Shown here one piece after another: positions 43,689-54,446 of a stretch of DNA of 64,000 bases (position 1 is the first letter of the stretch; every line of letters starts with the position of its first letter). The position numbers and the translations under genes were made by a program. Under the pieces are notes generated by a model. It did no database searches, was not told where the DNA came from, and worked only from the letters and a program-made list of their open reading frames with translations. The stretch comes from Stereocaulon alpinum (lineage: Eukaryota; Ascomycota; Lecanoromycetes; Lecanorales; Stereocaulaceae), in assembly GCA_018257865.1 (NCBI GenBank), contig JAEUBA010000019.1, positions 1-64,000 of the forward strand, in the 5' to 3' direction.

Positions 43689-45438
43689 TCACAAAGGAGC
43701 CTCCACCTGTTGCAGTACCTCGTCGATCACATCTTCCGGCCTGAGTCCATCTAGGATCGACGATACAGCCGCCAAATCACTGCCATACTGCATGCTCCTC
43801 TCGTTCTCGGCACTGATCATCTTTATTCGGTGAGGGTATATCTTTCGAGTGGCGAGAGAGACCAGAGAAGGGGTAACGAAATCCAAGCCATGAAGAGGTG
43901 CAAGACATTTGACAAGGAGGTCGAAGTGCTGAGTTGCGCGAGGAGATATACCACCACCAACAGCTCGATGCATGCGCAGGAAGGTGACTATGTTCTGCAG
44001 ATATGCCTTGACCTCAGCGCTGACCGAGACCGTTTGAGTTAGATCTGTCAGAGTCCGAACCTCCTAGCAAGGACAATTAGTCTCTGGTGCAGGCCACGAG
44101 GCCAGGACTACATACCTCCTGTGAGAAGAACGCAGGCTGATTGGCAAACAAAGAACTGGACATCCCGGACCGGTGTACGACCGAAGACAGTGAGGCCCGA
44201 TCATCTTCGGTCCCTTCGGGCAATTCTTCCAGATTCGCGAAGCCATCCTCTTGGTCATGATAGTGGGAGATGAATACGTGATCGATCTGAAAGAGGTCAG
44301 CCAGGAACGGCGACAGCGTATACTACTTCCTTACAAGATGGTGCACCAAGCGCGGCGCCCTGACGCCATCGAGAAACACGAGAAGAAACATTTTCGGTGC
44401 TGCATGGACAGCAGTATGGGTGAAGATTCGTCTAGTCCGCAGGAGCTCAAGAACATTAGAAAACGTCGGCCGGAGACAAAGCCATGAGGCAGCTTACTTC
44501 AAGAGCTTGGATCTGAATCTGCTCACATGCCATAGGTAGACCTGAAACAATGACCATATTCGCAATGCCTTGACCCTCTCGTCCGCTTTCATACTTGACA
44601 GGACTATTCGACCGGCTTCTTCGTAAGGAGTCCTTCCACGATCAAAGATCAGTATCTCCTTTACGAATGTCTCATAACGGAGTCCGTTGTAGAATCTCAT
44701 GTGACAGCAAAAAGATAGGGGCATCGCCCGCAAGAAGGCTTTTGCCTAGCACGTGATGGTTCCTTGCAAGGCTACAAGTATTCAGACGCCATTTGAACAG
44801 GACATAGATCCCATAATTCCGTCGACTTGAGCACATATCTCTCCAAACTTTCATCGAAGCATAAGGAAAGACATGCATACGTTGGAATGCCGGCGCCTGC
44901 TTTGCATGGAAACATGGGCTTGGTATAACGCTATTGTATGACACAAGTTTAGGGTATCACAACACATGAATTTAAAGCACCAAAAAACGAGGGTGGCACT
45001 AGTTGGAGGAAGACACGTTTCTCTTTCTAAATTGCAGGTGAAGAAGCTGCAAGTGAAAGGCCAAATAACGGTTTGAAGAACATAAGACCTACATGTTTTG
45101 AATCGATGATTCTTCCTGAGTCTTCATCGTCTATACCTGGCATGAGGCCTTCAACAAGAATCCCAGCACTGAAGTCTTCCAACGTCGAAGAGTTGTTGCA
45201 GTGGACCACAGCATGTGACAATCCGAAGATATTGGAGGCAACCTGAGAAGCCTCTTAGTAACGTGTTATAGGAAACAGTTGTAGTCTGTCGGACTAATCG
45301 GAGCTCTTGCTCTAGCGGACCCAAGCCCTCTTCCTCTGTTTGTATGATACAGTGTTGGCTTGTCACTAAGCACAACAAGACGGCCAGTTCCAAGTCCGTG
45401 AGTTCTTGTATCTTGTCTACCAGTGCGGAGGTGTCCAT
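43689..45438 (-). CDS. Magnesium-chelatase-like / MoxR-lid-type fungal protein
   Basis: Supported exons: 45438-45295, 45242-45093, 44632-44498, 44445-44335, 44286-44116 and 44063-43689, all in phase 0; introns are 52, 460, 52, 48 and 52 bp. About 362 aa. The N-terminus is MDTSALVDKIQELTDLELAV, followed by SNIFGLSHAVVHCNNSSTL, IQIQALELLRTRRIFTHTAVHAAPK (split by an intron), HVFISHYHDQEDGF and the C-terminal lid-like LLVKCLAPLHGLDFVTPSLV. I recognise it as the fungal protein often annotated as magnesium chelatase, although fungi make no chlorophyll and no Walker A is visible. The real role is unknown. The 460-bp intron is out of scale and may hide an exon. Intron 1 has a GTCCGA donor. Confidence 0.78.
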
Positions 45439-45851
45439 GGTTGTTTGTGCAGGAAGCACCATGCGAACAGACTTGTACTTTACGGGCTCATGTCTCCACA
45501 CAATCTGAGACCAATTCACAACATATTCATTTCGTTATTGTTCTTCACTTCAGGAGTGTTCGATCAGATATGACCCAAGGTTTGAGGCCACTTCACAATA
45601 TATTCATTTCGTTATGGTTCTTCACTTCAGGAGTGCTTCGATCAGATATGACCCAAGATTTGAGGAAGATCTGCCAAGATATTAGTGCCCGGAGTTAGAA
45701 ATAGATAATATCCGAATAGGACAGTCGTATATCCAAGACATACTTCAACATCATCGTCTTCAATGCGTGTGTTCTGTTGCAATCAATAACCTCTTCCTCC
45801 GTCTCAGACTTCCTAGTATGCTCAGGCTGCCTATGTTTCGCTTTCAGTCTA
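45439..45851. promoter_or_regulatory. Divergent promoter region, chelatase-like / VPS16
   Basis: 413 bp between two start codons on opposite strands, 155 bp of which are a tandem duplication (listed separately). Confidence 0.55.
45511..45665. repeat. Tandem duplication, 77/78-bp unit twice
   Basis: 45511-45587 and 45588-45665 align end to end with only a handful of differences and a one-base indel. Each unit contains TTCACTTCAGGAGTG and TCGATCAGATATGACCCAAG. It lies in the shared promoter. Confidence 0.92.
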
Positions 45852-48618
45852 ATGTCGAAACCTACTGCAGGTTGGGAAAGGGTTGGGGATCGATTCTACC
45901 GCAAGATCAAGCTCTATGATGCAGTATTTGATCAAGACCTGGAGCTTGAAAATTATGTCATAGCAGGAGCACCATGCTCGGGAGCCATTGGTACTACCCT
46001 GGCGCACTGACCGAAAGCTATCGGCTAATGTTCCTCAAGCATTGTATAGAGATGAGGCCAAACTCCACACGTACCGAGGATCTCAAACCGCCAAATCCAG
46101 TATTGACATCTACAGCTGCGCCGGGAAGCTGATACGGCGTATCAACGTGGGTGGCATTTGCTTAGATACTTGATTCTCGTTACTCCGTCCACAGCTGATG
46201 TGTCTAGTGGGATAAAGGCTCGATACGTGGATTAGGATGGTCCGAGGAAGAGAAGCTTCTGGTGGTGACAGAGGACGGCACAGTCAGATGCTACTACGAT
46301 CTACAAGGAGACTTCACGCAGTTCTCACTCGGCAATGTATGTCAGTACATGGAATGGATATCGGCAATTGTGACTGATAAGAGAAGCACTAGGGCGCTGA
46401 GGAGCATGGAGTGGGTTCCTGTCGATTCTGGTCGAGTGGCTTTGTTGCAATACTTTCGAATAACCATCTTATTGCTGTGTCTCATTACAATGAGCCCCGA
46501 CCAAGACTCCTTGCTCTACCACCAGAAGGTCCAGTACATTCGTGGACTGTCATACCACCTGCCCACACCCTCTCGAGATCTGTGGAAGTCCTTCTTGCAA
46601 TTGGGCAAACAATATATGTGGTGGACTCCTCTGAGGCTGAAGACCGAGTCTTACCCAATGGACCGTTCAAGCATGTCAGTGTATCGCCAAATGGACTTTA
46701 CGTAACCCTCTATACGGAAGACAGTCACGTGTGGGTCATCACTAGCGATTTCCAAAATAAAATTGGGGAGTACGATTCAAAGGCAAAGACACTGCCAAAA
46801 GATGTCCAATGGTGCGGCAATGACTCTGTGCTACTTGCTTGGGAAGACGAAGTTCACATGATAGGGCCTAATGGAGCGGTCTTGAAGTGAGCTTTCCAGT
46901 GAAAGGCGAGCCAGACTTGGAATCTGACGGCTGTGCTCCAGGTATTATTATGACGGATGGGTCCACCTTTTGGCAGACACGGACGGCGTACGACTTATGA
47001 CTAACGATGTATGCGAATTCTTGCAGAAAGTTCCAGGTACGTTTGACAGCTAGACTTGTATTTAGGCAGCACTGACTCTCGCACAGACACTACCGAAGAT
47101 GTATTCAAGCTGGGCTCAACTTCCCCTGCATCCGTACTCTTGGATGCTGTCGATCAGCTGGAGAAGAAGTCTCCCAAAGCAGATGAGAATATTCAGCTAA
47201 TACGACCAAGTTTACCTGACGCTGTCGCTGCATGTGTGCAGGCAGCTGGCCAAGAATATAGTACCTATTGGCAAAAACAGCTGTTGAAAGCAGCATCATT
47301 CGGCAAGTCGGTGCTGGATCTCTACAGTAGCGACGACTTTGTCGACATGTGCGAGAAATTGCGTGTGCTCAACGCAGTGCGTGATTATCGGATAGGGCTC
47401 CCCCTGTCATTAGAGCAATACGAGCGCCTTACTTCGGAGAAGCTCATACAGCGTCTCATAAACCGTCGAGAATACCTCCTCGCCATCCGAGTATCAGACT
47501 ACCTCCGCCTCCCAACGAACAAAATCTACGTGCACTGGGCCTCCCAAAAAGTGCGCAATTCCACTGCACCCGAAGACACAATCTGCAACACCGTAGTCAA
47601 CAAACTGGCCAACAAGCGTGGCATATCCTTCGAAGTCATCGCTCGCGCCGCCTACGATGAAGGCCGCAGCCACCTCGCCACCCAACTCCTCAATCACGAA
47701 TCCCGCGCCGGCAAACAAGTACCCCTTCTCCTTTCGATGTCCGAAGATGAACTGGCCCTCGACAAAGCAATAGCATCCGGGGACACAGACCTCGTCTACT
47801 TCGTCCTCTTCCACCTCAAGAAGACCCTCCCCCTCGCCTCCTTCTTCCGCCTTTTAACGCACCGCCCGCTCGCAACGGCCCTCGTTGAAACTTCAGCCCG
47901 TGACCAGGACCAATCCCTCCCCAAAGACCTCTACTACCAAGACGACCGCCTCCTCGACGGTGCTAACCTCCTCTTCTCCGAAGCCCTAGCCCAAACGGCG
48001 CCGCAAACAAAAGTCGACAAGTTAAAACTTGCAAGCAATGCACTAAAAGACAATACCAAAGACCCTACGTCCTCACTCTACCATAAATCCTACCAAGAAG
48101 CCCAAGCCCTCATCCGCCTCCAAACATCCCTCGACTCGGACCTCCACGCCGGCGAAAAGGTCTATACGGGCCTTTCCCTAAACGCCACACTCCACCGCCT
48201 CATCCTCACAACCCATGGCAAGCGCGCAAACAAAGTCGCCTCAGACTTCCGCGTCTCAGAGAAAACCTTCGCATGGATACGGCTGCGTGCTCTAGTAGCG
48301 AAGCGCGATTGGACTGAGCTCGAAGAAATTGCAAGTAAAAGTAAGAAGAGTAGTATTGGCTGGGAGCCTTATTTCAACGAGGTGCTGGGCGCGGGCAACA
48401 CGAAGCTTGCAGGTGGGGTTTTTGTGGCGAAGTGTACAGGATTGACGGCTAGAGAACGAAGTGAGATGTGGGTCAAGTGCGGTATGATCGCTCGAGCTGG
48501 GGAAGAGCTTGCGAAGGCGAAGGATGTGGAGGGGTTGGAGGATTTGAGGGGACGGGCGAGTGGAGGGAGTATAGTGGAGATTGATAGGCTGATAGCGCAG
48601 TTGAGACCGAAGAGGTGA
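45852..48618 (+). CDS. VPS16: VPS16, core subunit of HOPS/CORVET tethering complexes
   Basis: Six exons (45852-45990, 46040-46146, 46208-46336, 46393-46886, 46942-47036, 47087-48618) give 831 aa, the expected size. The N-terminal Vps16_N beta-propeller begins GWERVGDRFYRKIKLYD. It continues with ALYRDEAKLHTYRG, WDKGSIRGLGWSEEEKLLVV and WCGNDSVLLAWEDEVHMIGP. The C-terminal alpha-solenoid contains RREYLLAIRVSDYLRLP, FEVIARAAYDEGRSHLATQL and DTDLVYFVLFHLKKTLP. Vps16 bridges Vps18 and Vps33 in the complexes that drive endosome and vacuole fusion. Introns are 49-61 bp with clear branch points. Convergent with the kinesin gene (251 bp between stops). Confidence 0.95.
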
Positions 48619-48869
48619 TGGTAGAACAAGCGACTAGGAAAATGAAGGTAGACGATGCACACTCAGACGGACGTTGAAATGGTTCATTGATGCTTTTTAC
48701 TGACTACATACACCCGGACGCCCTGCTAACCCGCTATGCTAACTATGTACAGTCAACAAAAAACACGCACCAGATATCCTACGCGCTGTATCGACTCCGA
48801 GCCGACATCAATACCCAACATGCTCGAACAACCCTTTCGCTCTCCCGTAACGTCCGGCAAGTGCACGCC

Positions 48870-50877
48870 TCAATTAACCCTCACCTCCCCCAACGCAAAC
48901 CTCTTCCTCCCAATCCCAGCTCCAAACCGATCATGATCATCAGCCACCTTCCGTCTAAACAATCCCAAATCCTTCAACAACTCCTCCATATGCGCCTGCA
49001 TTTCCTGCGCCTCCGATTCCATCCTAGCATCATTCTGCTCATGGCGCTCATACCCCTCTTCTTCCCTATCCTCCAATTCAGGCGTGTTTTCCTTATCCGC
49101 TTCTTGGTGCTCGAATGTCTGCTTCTTGAGATCGTCTTGGACGGTATTTTCTGTTGGGGGCGGTGTGGAGACGACCGCGATTGGATTCCGAAGACTCTCG
49201 ACTGCGAGTTTGAGATGGAGTCGCAGGGCTTCATTTTGCTCGATTAGTTGTCTGATTTTGCTTTCGCCGACCAAGCGCTCTTCTTCCATCATGCGTTGCA
49301 TGCGTTCTACTTTCATTTGATACTCTTCTAGCTTCTCGTCTCGAGCTCCGGCACTCTTATCTGCGGCGGCCATGGCTTGCACACCTCGTGAGGTTTTCTC
49401 ATTTGCTGCTTGATTAGCTAGAGAGACCTGGACTTGCAGTTCGCGGATAGTATTCTGCATATCTGCGATTTGGGCGTCTCGCTCGGCAGCTGAGACGGAG
49501 TCTTGATTGACAATTGCACGAGTGCGGATGTGTTTGGCTTGGTCTGCATAGCGCAGCGTTGAGAGCGTTTCGTCGTAGTCGGAGGGTGCTATGCAAGCAA
49601 TCATGGCTGTCTTGCTGTTGCCTCCTAGGCTGTCCTTGAGAAGCCAGGTCAGGATCGAGTCACGGTACGGTACTACGTCCTTGCTTCGTGTTTTCCCTCC
49701 ATTGTGAACTCGGCCATGGCGAGGGTCTGCAAGAGCAGCGATGACGCGACCTAGGGTTGTGAGAGATTTATTGATGTTGCTACCTTCTCGAAGACGAGCA
49801 CCGGTGGCTTCCGTTGCTTTTGCTCGCTCGCTGCCTGCTAGGTCGACGAGCCGTATCCGAGCGAGGCGCTCTGTGGTGCTATCTGTGGAGAGATCGTGAT
49901 GTATTTGCTTGAGTATGATGGTGAAAACAGCGTGGGAACGAGATGATGTGTCATTCATCTTCGTGGAGGCGGTGGTACGATTATTGTCGCCAAGGCGCAT
50001 GTAGCGGAGAAGCTCAGCGTAATTCTTAACAGGAAGGTCTGTGAGATCTTTGATATAAGGCCCTTCTATAGGCGATTCGCGGATCTTGAGGTAGTTGGGA
50101 TACTTTTCTGAAGAGTGGCTGGGTGGTGCCAGGAGGTCGCGGACGTGTTCGTTGTAGACTTCGAAGTAGGAGACACGGACGGTGTAGGAGATGTGTGGGG
50201 AGATGCTGGCTTCTATGCGCTGGAAGAGATCTTCGCAGGTTCGTGGTATGAGTCCTGGTTCTGTAGGTGTACCCATCATCGTGTACGATTTTCCTGAGCC
50301 TGTCTGACCGTAGGCGAAAATGCATGTATGGTAGCCCTCGAAGTTGTGGTCCAAGAATTCTTCTCCAAGCGCATTGTATATGTCTTCTTGATGGGCGTAG
50401 TGTTCATCCTCTGTATTGTGGGACCAAAAGGAGTTGTCAAACGTGAACTTCTTCTCTTCCATGATCTTTCGACTCTGCGTGCGCGCATTGGCAGCGTCCG
50501 TAGCATTGGGTATAAGGAGCTTTGTAGCTTGTGTATCTGGATTCATCGCTACAAGACACTCTGCGCCCCGCTCGATTTCTGTAGTAATGTTAGCCTAGGC
50601 GGCACTTACGAGACATGCAGGACACACCTCGAGGCAAGAACCCTCGGACTCGAACCACTACCCTGACATTTCCTCCCCCGTTGTCCGGCGTAGCTCTACC
50701 CATTGGAACAATTTCCGATTCTCTTGAGCGCAGCGAAGGTGTTGAAGCAGAAGACTTAAGCTGCCTCACCTCAGTAGCAACGCCAGGAAAGCCACGAGGG
50801 TCTAGCGCCATATTCTCAAGTCGTTGTGCAATATCGCAAATGAGCTCCTGGTACCGCAATTGCTGCAATGCATACAT
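48870..50877 (-). CDS. Kinesin motor protein, kinesin-3-like head with short coiled-coil tail
   Basis: Exons 50877-50628 and 50578-48870 (49-bp intron, donor GTGTGT) give 652 aa, or 630 aa if ATG 50811 (MALDPRGFPG) is used. Motor motifs are present: P-loop GQTGSGKS, switch I NDTSSRSHAVF, switch II DLAGSE, NINKSLTTLGRVIAAL and the microtubule-binding VPYRDSILTWLLKDSLGGNSKT. IRESPIEGPYIKDL and the DYDETLSTLRYA neck approach point to kinesin-3. After the head come about 200 residues of Glu/Gln-rich coiled coil and an ending GRKRFALGEVRVN. No FHA or PH domain follows, unlike long UncA/KIF1 kinesins. Plus-end-directed transport is the family role; the cargo cannot be told. Confidence 0.88.
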
Positions 50878-51438
50878 CCAAAGCTAGGTCGTCATAAAGT
50901 AAACACTCGGATGATCTGCGACAGGGATCGTGTCGCTAGGCGCGTCTCGACCAGTAAAGACGTGTCACGAACGTTCTCAGGGCATTGAGAACATCAGAAT
51001 TCGAAAACTGGAATAGTGAGTGTAGAGTTCCTTCTGCAATGGGTGGGGAACGATTCTTAGAATTTGACATGTGCAATGCAGGACGGGAAGGCTCAAACGT
51101 CAACAAAGGACTTGCAGGGTGCATCCTTGCGGCGAAGTGCGGCTCTTCACAGCCTTCCCAATCGTTTTCTTGGCTATGCTTTGCTCCAATTCTACAAGTC
51201 TGTTTTTCTACTGCTGCGCGATTGAGTTTCACTGGTAATTGATCAAGCTGCGTCTATACAGCTGTCATCATTGAGCGTCGAATTGATGGGCTGAGGGAGG
51301 GTAAGGTAGGAAGTCATGCACTGTCATCATGGAGTTCCGGAGCCTCGGTGTCAGATTCTACCCTTGTCAGACGTCCATCATAACGTCCGTAAATAAATTG
51401 ACCGTCGAAGTGGAGACAACCACACTTTATGCACTCTC
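50878..51438. promoter_or_regulatory. Divergent region between kinesin and hydrolase
   Basis: 561 bp with both promoters. Small ORFs unsupported. Confidence 0.4.
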
Positions 51439-52251
51439 ATGTTTGAAATCGCATCTATGATTGCAACGATGGTCACTACCAAGCCCACTCTCGTGCTCAT
51501 CCACGGCGCCTGGCATATACCGAGGACTTACAGCAAGTTCGCGAACTCCCTGCGGTCCGCCGGCTACGAAGTCCACGTTCCTCGCCTTCTCTCTGTAAAT
51601 GAGACGCGTCCCCCTAATGCGGACTTAGGCGCTGACACGGCGCTGGTTCGTGGGTACGTGGAGAGCCTTGTTGACGCCGGCCGTACCGTCATCGCTATCA
51701 TGCACTCCTACGGTGGCCAAGTCGGTACTAACGCGCTCTACGGTCTAGGCGTGGAAAATCGCAGGCATCACGCGGAAAATCTGTCGGGTGGTGTAGCCCA
51801 CCTTATCTACATGTGTGCGTTCGCCCTACCTGAGGGTAGCTCTATGTTTAGCATGGTCCAAGAGTTCGGCCATGAAGACCTCCTGCCGCTACTCTTTGAC
51901 TTCGCCAACGACGACAGCTGTGTACCCCGTGACCCGAAAAACGTGCTTGTCGGCCCCGGCGTTGACGACGCTGGGGTCGAAACGTACGTATCGTCGCTAG
52001 TGCGCTGGAACGGCAAGTCAATGTACCAGGCAGTGGAGCACTGTGCGTGGAGGGAGATTCCTGTAACGTACATCTACACGATTCAGGACATGACGACGCC
52101 ATTGGACTACCAGAAGTCTATGGTAGAACGCATGCGGGCGGAAGGGCAGGAGGTGCATACAGTCGAGCTAGCCACTGGCCACAGCCCAAACCTCACTAAG
52201 ACCCAGGAAGTGGTAGATGTCATTACTCACATCGCGGCAGGTTTGACATAA
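51439..52251 (+). CDS. Alpha/beta hydrolase (esterase-like)
   Basis: A single-exon ORF of 270 aa. ATGs at 51439, 51457 and 51469 are in frame; MVTTKPTLVLIHGAWH is the likeliest true start. The oxyanion motif HGAW is at about residues 22-25 and the nucleophile elbow MHSYGGQ places Ser90. An acid candidate lies in YTIQDMTTPLDYQ, and the catalytic His is in TGHSPNLT near the C-terminus. The shape resembles the AB_hydrolase_6 / salicylate-esterase-like group common in fungal accessory genomes. Substrate unknown; no signal peptide. Composition is more GC-rich than its neighbours, but there is no other sign of transfer. Confidence 0.85.
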   Translation: MFEIASMIATMVTTKPTLVLIHGAWHIPRTYSKFANSLRSAGYEVHVPRLLSVNETRPPNADLGADTALVRGYVESLVDAGRTVIAIMHSYGGQVGTNALYGLGVENRRHHAENLSGGVAHLIYMCAFALPEGSSMFSMVQEFGHEDLLPLLFDFANDDSCVPRDPKNVLVGPGVDDAGVETYVSSLVRWNGKSMYQAVEHCAWREIPVTYIYTIQDMTTPLDYQKSMVERMRAEGQEVHTVELATGHSPNLTKTQEVVDVITHIAAGLT

Positions 52252-53029
52252 GGAAGGCGGATGCAGGGGTCCTCGAGATGTCGAACAGTATCTCCCGTAA
52301 CGCAATGCATACCTGCAGCCCGCTTATGCCTGACGCTCGCATCCGTGTGTATCTGTACCTTACCCATTGGGGTATCTGGTGATCGACATGTGTGCTGTTG
52401 CTAGCGCTGACGCGAACCCCTAATTAGTCTCCTGGTAGATCATTGATGCCGCCCCTTGTAAGTTAGCAAAAGACGGCCATGTGCAGTAATTTCTTGTGCC
52501 CCACGTCACGGACCAAGAAGGGCTCATGCATTTCAACGCGGGCGTCTCATCTAAGCGGGCCTGGGAAGCACAATCAGTAAAGTAGGTACCCGGTTGGGGA
52601 ACTTTTGGAGCGGCTCCGGGGCCCACTCTCCGGACCATTCCGGGGGAGTGCGGAATTGGTTTGTCATTGGCGTTCCTCAGAGGAGATATATCACCTGTCA
52701 CCCAGCTCATACGCTGCAGCCTTGCATGAGCGAGGCTATATCTGTCCTCTTTCTGCCGGTAAGCACTGATCGAATATCATTTCCATTGCAGCTTTTGTTT
52801 GATGTCCTAAGGTAAGATGGCCGTGATGCAGCTATATGCAATCCATGGTGCATCCATAAAGATCCCTTTTCAAGATCCCCGCCGCTCATCGCATGATTGA
52901 CACATCCCTCCCTCCTCCGCTGTTATACAATTGCAAGCCCAAATGTTCAGGCAGCTTCGTAACGATGCACCGGAACGCCTCATCGCTTCATGAACACAAG
53001 AATGTCCGAGTCATCTAAACGGTCCATTT
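52252..53029. other. Convergent intergenic region
   Basis: 778 bp between the stops of the hydrolase and YAF9. Short ORFs on both strands are not supported. Confidence 0.45.
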
Positions 53030-54085
53030 CTATGCCCGAGGGAGGTGTTCGATGGTGTAGTCCCAGAGCGAGCGGATCAGGCTGTCGGGCAAAGTGTATA
53101 GATCGACCTGGAATTCACCTTCTGTAGGTGTGTGTCAGCCTCATTGCTCAGTACAGATAAAAATAGAAGACTTGCGCTCGACATCGTTCTTTGTCCATGA
53201 GTCGGCGCTCTTGTTGTCATGAATCATCTGCACGACGTGTAGTAGGTCGTCCTCGCCCATCTTCTGCAGGTTGTCCGCAAGCTTCTCCATGTCGATCTGT
53301 AGCACCAACTCACGTTAGAATTGTGCATGCCGGCAGTGGAGCTTCAGGCGCAACGAACCCCTTTGTCTGGTCGCTTCTTTTTCTTTGCCGACTCATCCCG
53401 AGCTCTGACACCATTCGCTTCTGCGGTGACGGGGCCCGATGCCCTTAGCTTTTCGAGAAGACCTGGCTTTGGGTTCTTGAACGTCTGATGGTATATCAGG
53501 TATGTACTTTCAATGCCGACGAAGGCTCAGAGAACCTACCACTGGATGCTTGGTCTCGTAATGCTCGCTCTGAAAATTGAGGTCATGCGGAATGATATGC
53601 TCGCCGCCTTTGTCAACGGCTGTAAGGTGTATCTGCATATCGAATTCTCCCCATCCTTGTTCCTGAATACGGAAAGGTGGCCGCTTGAAGGCTGTATAAG
53701 ATATCACGGTCAAATTGTGTCTTCCCACGACCTCAGTTGGGGTTTGTATACGTACTCTGGACTGCGCGATCCTCGAACGTCTCGTGCAACTTGTATACTG
53801 CTTTCTCAAAGCAGTCGGCAGGAACATCTTCGCCAGTCGCGCTTATGAGGTGGATCTCGATATTCCAAGAGCGCAGGGGCATCTCATCAGCTGGGTTGCC
53901 CCTAAACAAGATCAGACTTGGTCAGCGAACATTGCGACAAGTGAAGCTCAAATGAGACTTACGTGACCCTCTGCTCAGTGATTATCTTGATCTGCCGCTT
54001 GACCTTTTCGAAGATGTATGTTAGCTTGCGTATGCCGTATGCCTAGCTGTAGGTGAAGGGGATATAAAAAACTCACGTCTGGCAT
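53030..54085 (-). CDS. YAF9: YAF9, YEATS-domain subunit of SWR1-C and NuA4
   Basis: Seven exons: 54085-54077, 54003-53963, 53901-53756, 53691-53540, 53484-53359, 53296-53176 and 53121-53030; 228 aa, all phases agree. The first exon encodes only MPD. YEATS features: VKRQIKIITEQRV, RSWNIEIHLIS, CFEKAVYKLHETF, FKRPPFRIQEQGWGEFDM, HDLNFQSEHYETKHPV and TFKNPKPGLLEKL. The C-terminal helix (EKLADNLQKMGEDDLL, VEQGEFQVDLYTLPDSL) binds Swc4/Eaf2 in the family. The YEATS domain reads acylated histone H3, and both complexes act on H2A.Z and H4. Intron 6 is of the GC-AG class. The start codon is 175 bp from the left LTR of a retrotransposon, so the promoter is cut short. Confidence 0.94.
53122..53175 (-). 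other. GC-AG intron of YAF9
   Basis: A 54-bp intron with donor GCAAGT (minus strand, starting at 53175) and acceptor TACAG. No GT donor nearby keeps the frame, while GC restores the family-typical VEQGEFQVDLYTLPD exactly. Confidence 0.85.
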
Positions 54086-54255
54086 GGTTGCGACGTAGTG
54101 CAGAGCGCGAGTGAGGGTACTGTAAAGGTTTGAGTTGCTTTGAATTGTTTATATTGTCTTGACTTTGTACTTGACGGGCGGAAGCGGGGCGCGCTTCCAG
54201 CGGCTGTTCTAGGCTAGTCTGACCATGATAAGGCAATCGCACAGATCTCTTTATT
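54086..54255 (-). promoter_or_regulatory. Residual YAF9 promoter
   Basis: 170 bp of unmutated DNA between the YAF9 ATG and the target-site copy flanking the retroelement. Normal base composition. Confidence 0.55.
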
Positions 54256-54259
54256 CCGG
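54256..54259. repeat. Target-site duplication, left copy
   Basis: CCGG directly before the TG of the left LTR; the same four bases follow the right LTR at 62837-62840. Four bases is short for a Ty3/gypsy element (commonly 5), and CCGG is palindromic, so coincidence is possible. Confidence 0.6.
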
Positions 54260-54446
54260 TGTTGGGAAGGAATTGGCAGCAGTAGTGCTTGTCACTAGGA
54301 AATAGCAGTAGCGATCCATAGTAGCGCCTTGGCCGACTTGGCCACCATATTTTAGCAGGCAGCTCCCACCCACTTAGATACATTAATGCTAGCTATTAGG
54401 GCTACAATATCATCTCCAATTACTGTATACTAGTAACTACCTTTTA
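54260..54446 (+). repeat. Left (5') LTR
   Basis: 187 bp, starting TGTTGGGAAGG and ending CTACCTTTTA. It differs from the right LTR at 13 positions, all transitions. Up to 54340 this copy keeps the C/G form; from 54384 on it carries the T/A form. Confidence 0.95.

Noticed and set aside
45511..45665. CRISPR-like repeat
   Set aside because: Only two adjacent long copies without spacers in a eukaryotic genome; it is a tandem duplication.
7291..54085. Secondary-metabolite cluster
   Set aside because: No polyketide, NRPS, terpene or tailoring genes; AACS, LCB2 and the lone hydrolase are unrelated primary-metabolism or orphan genes.
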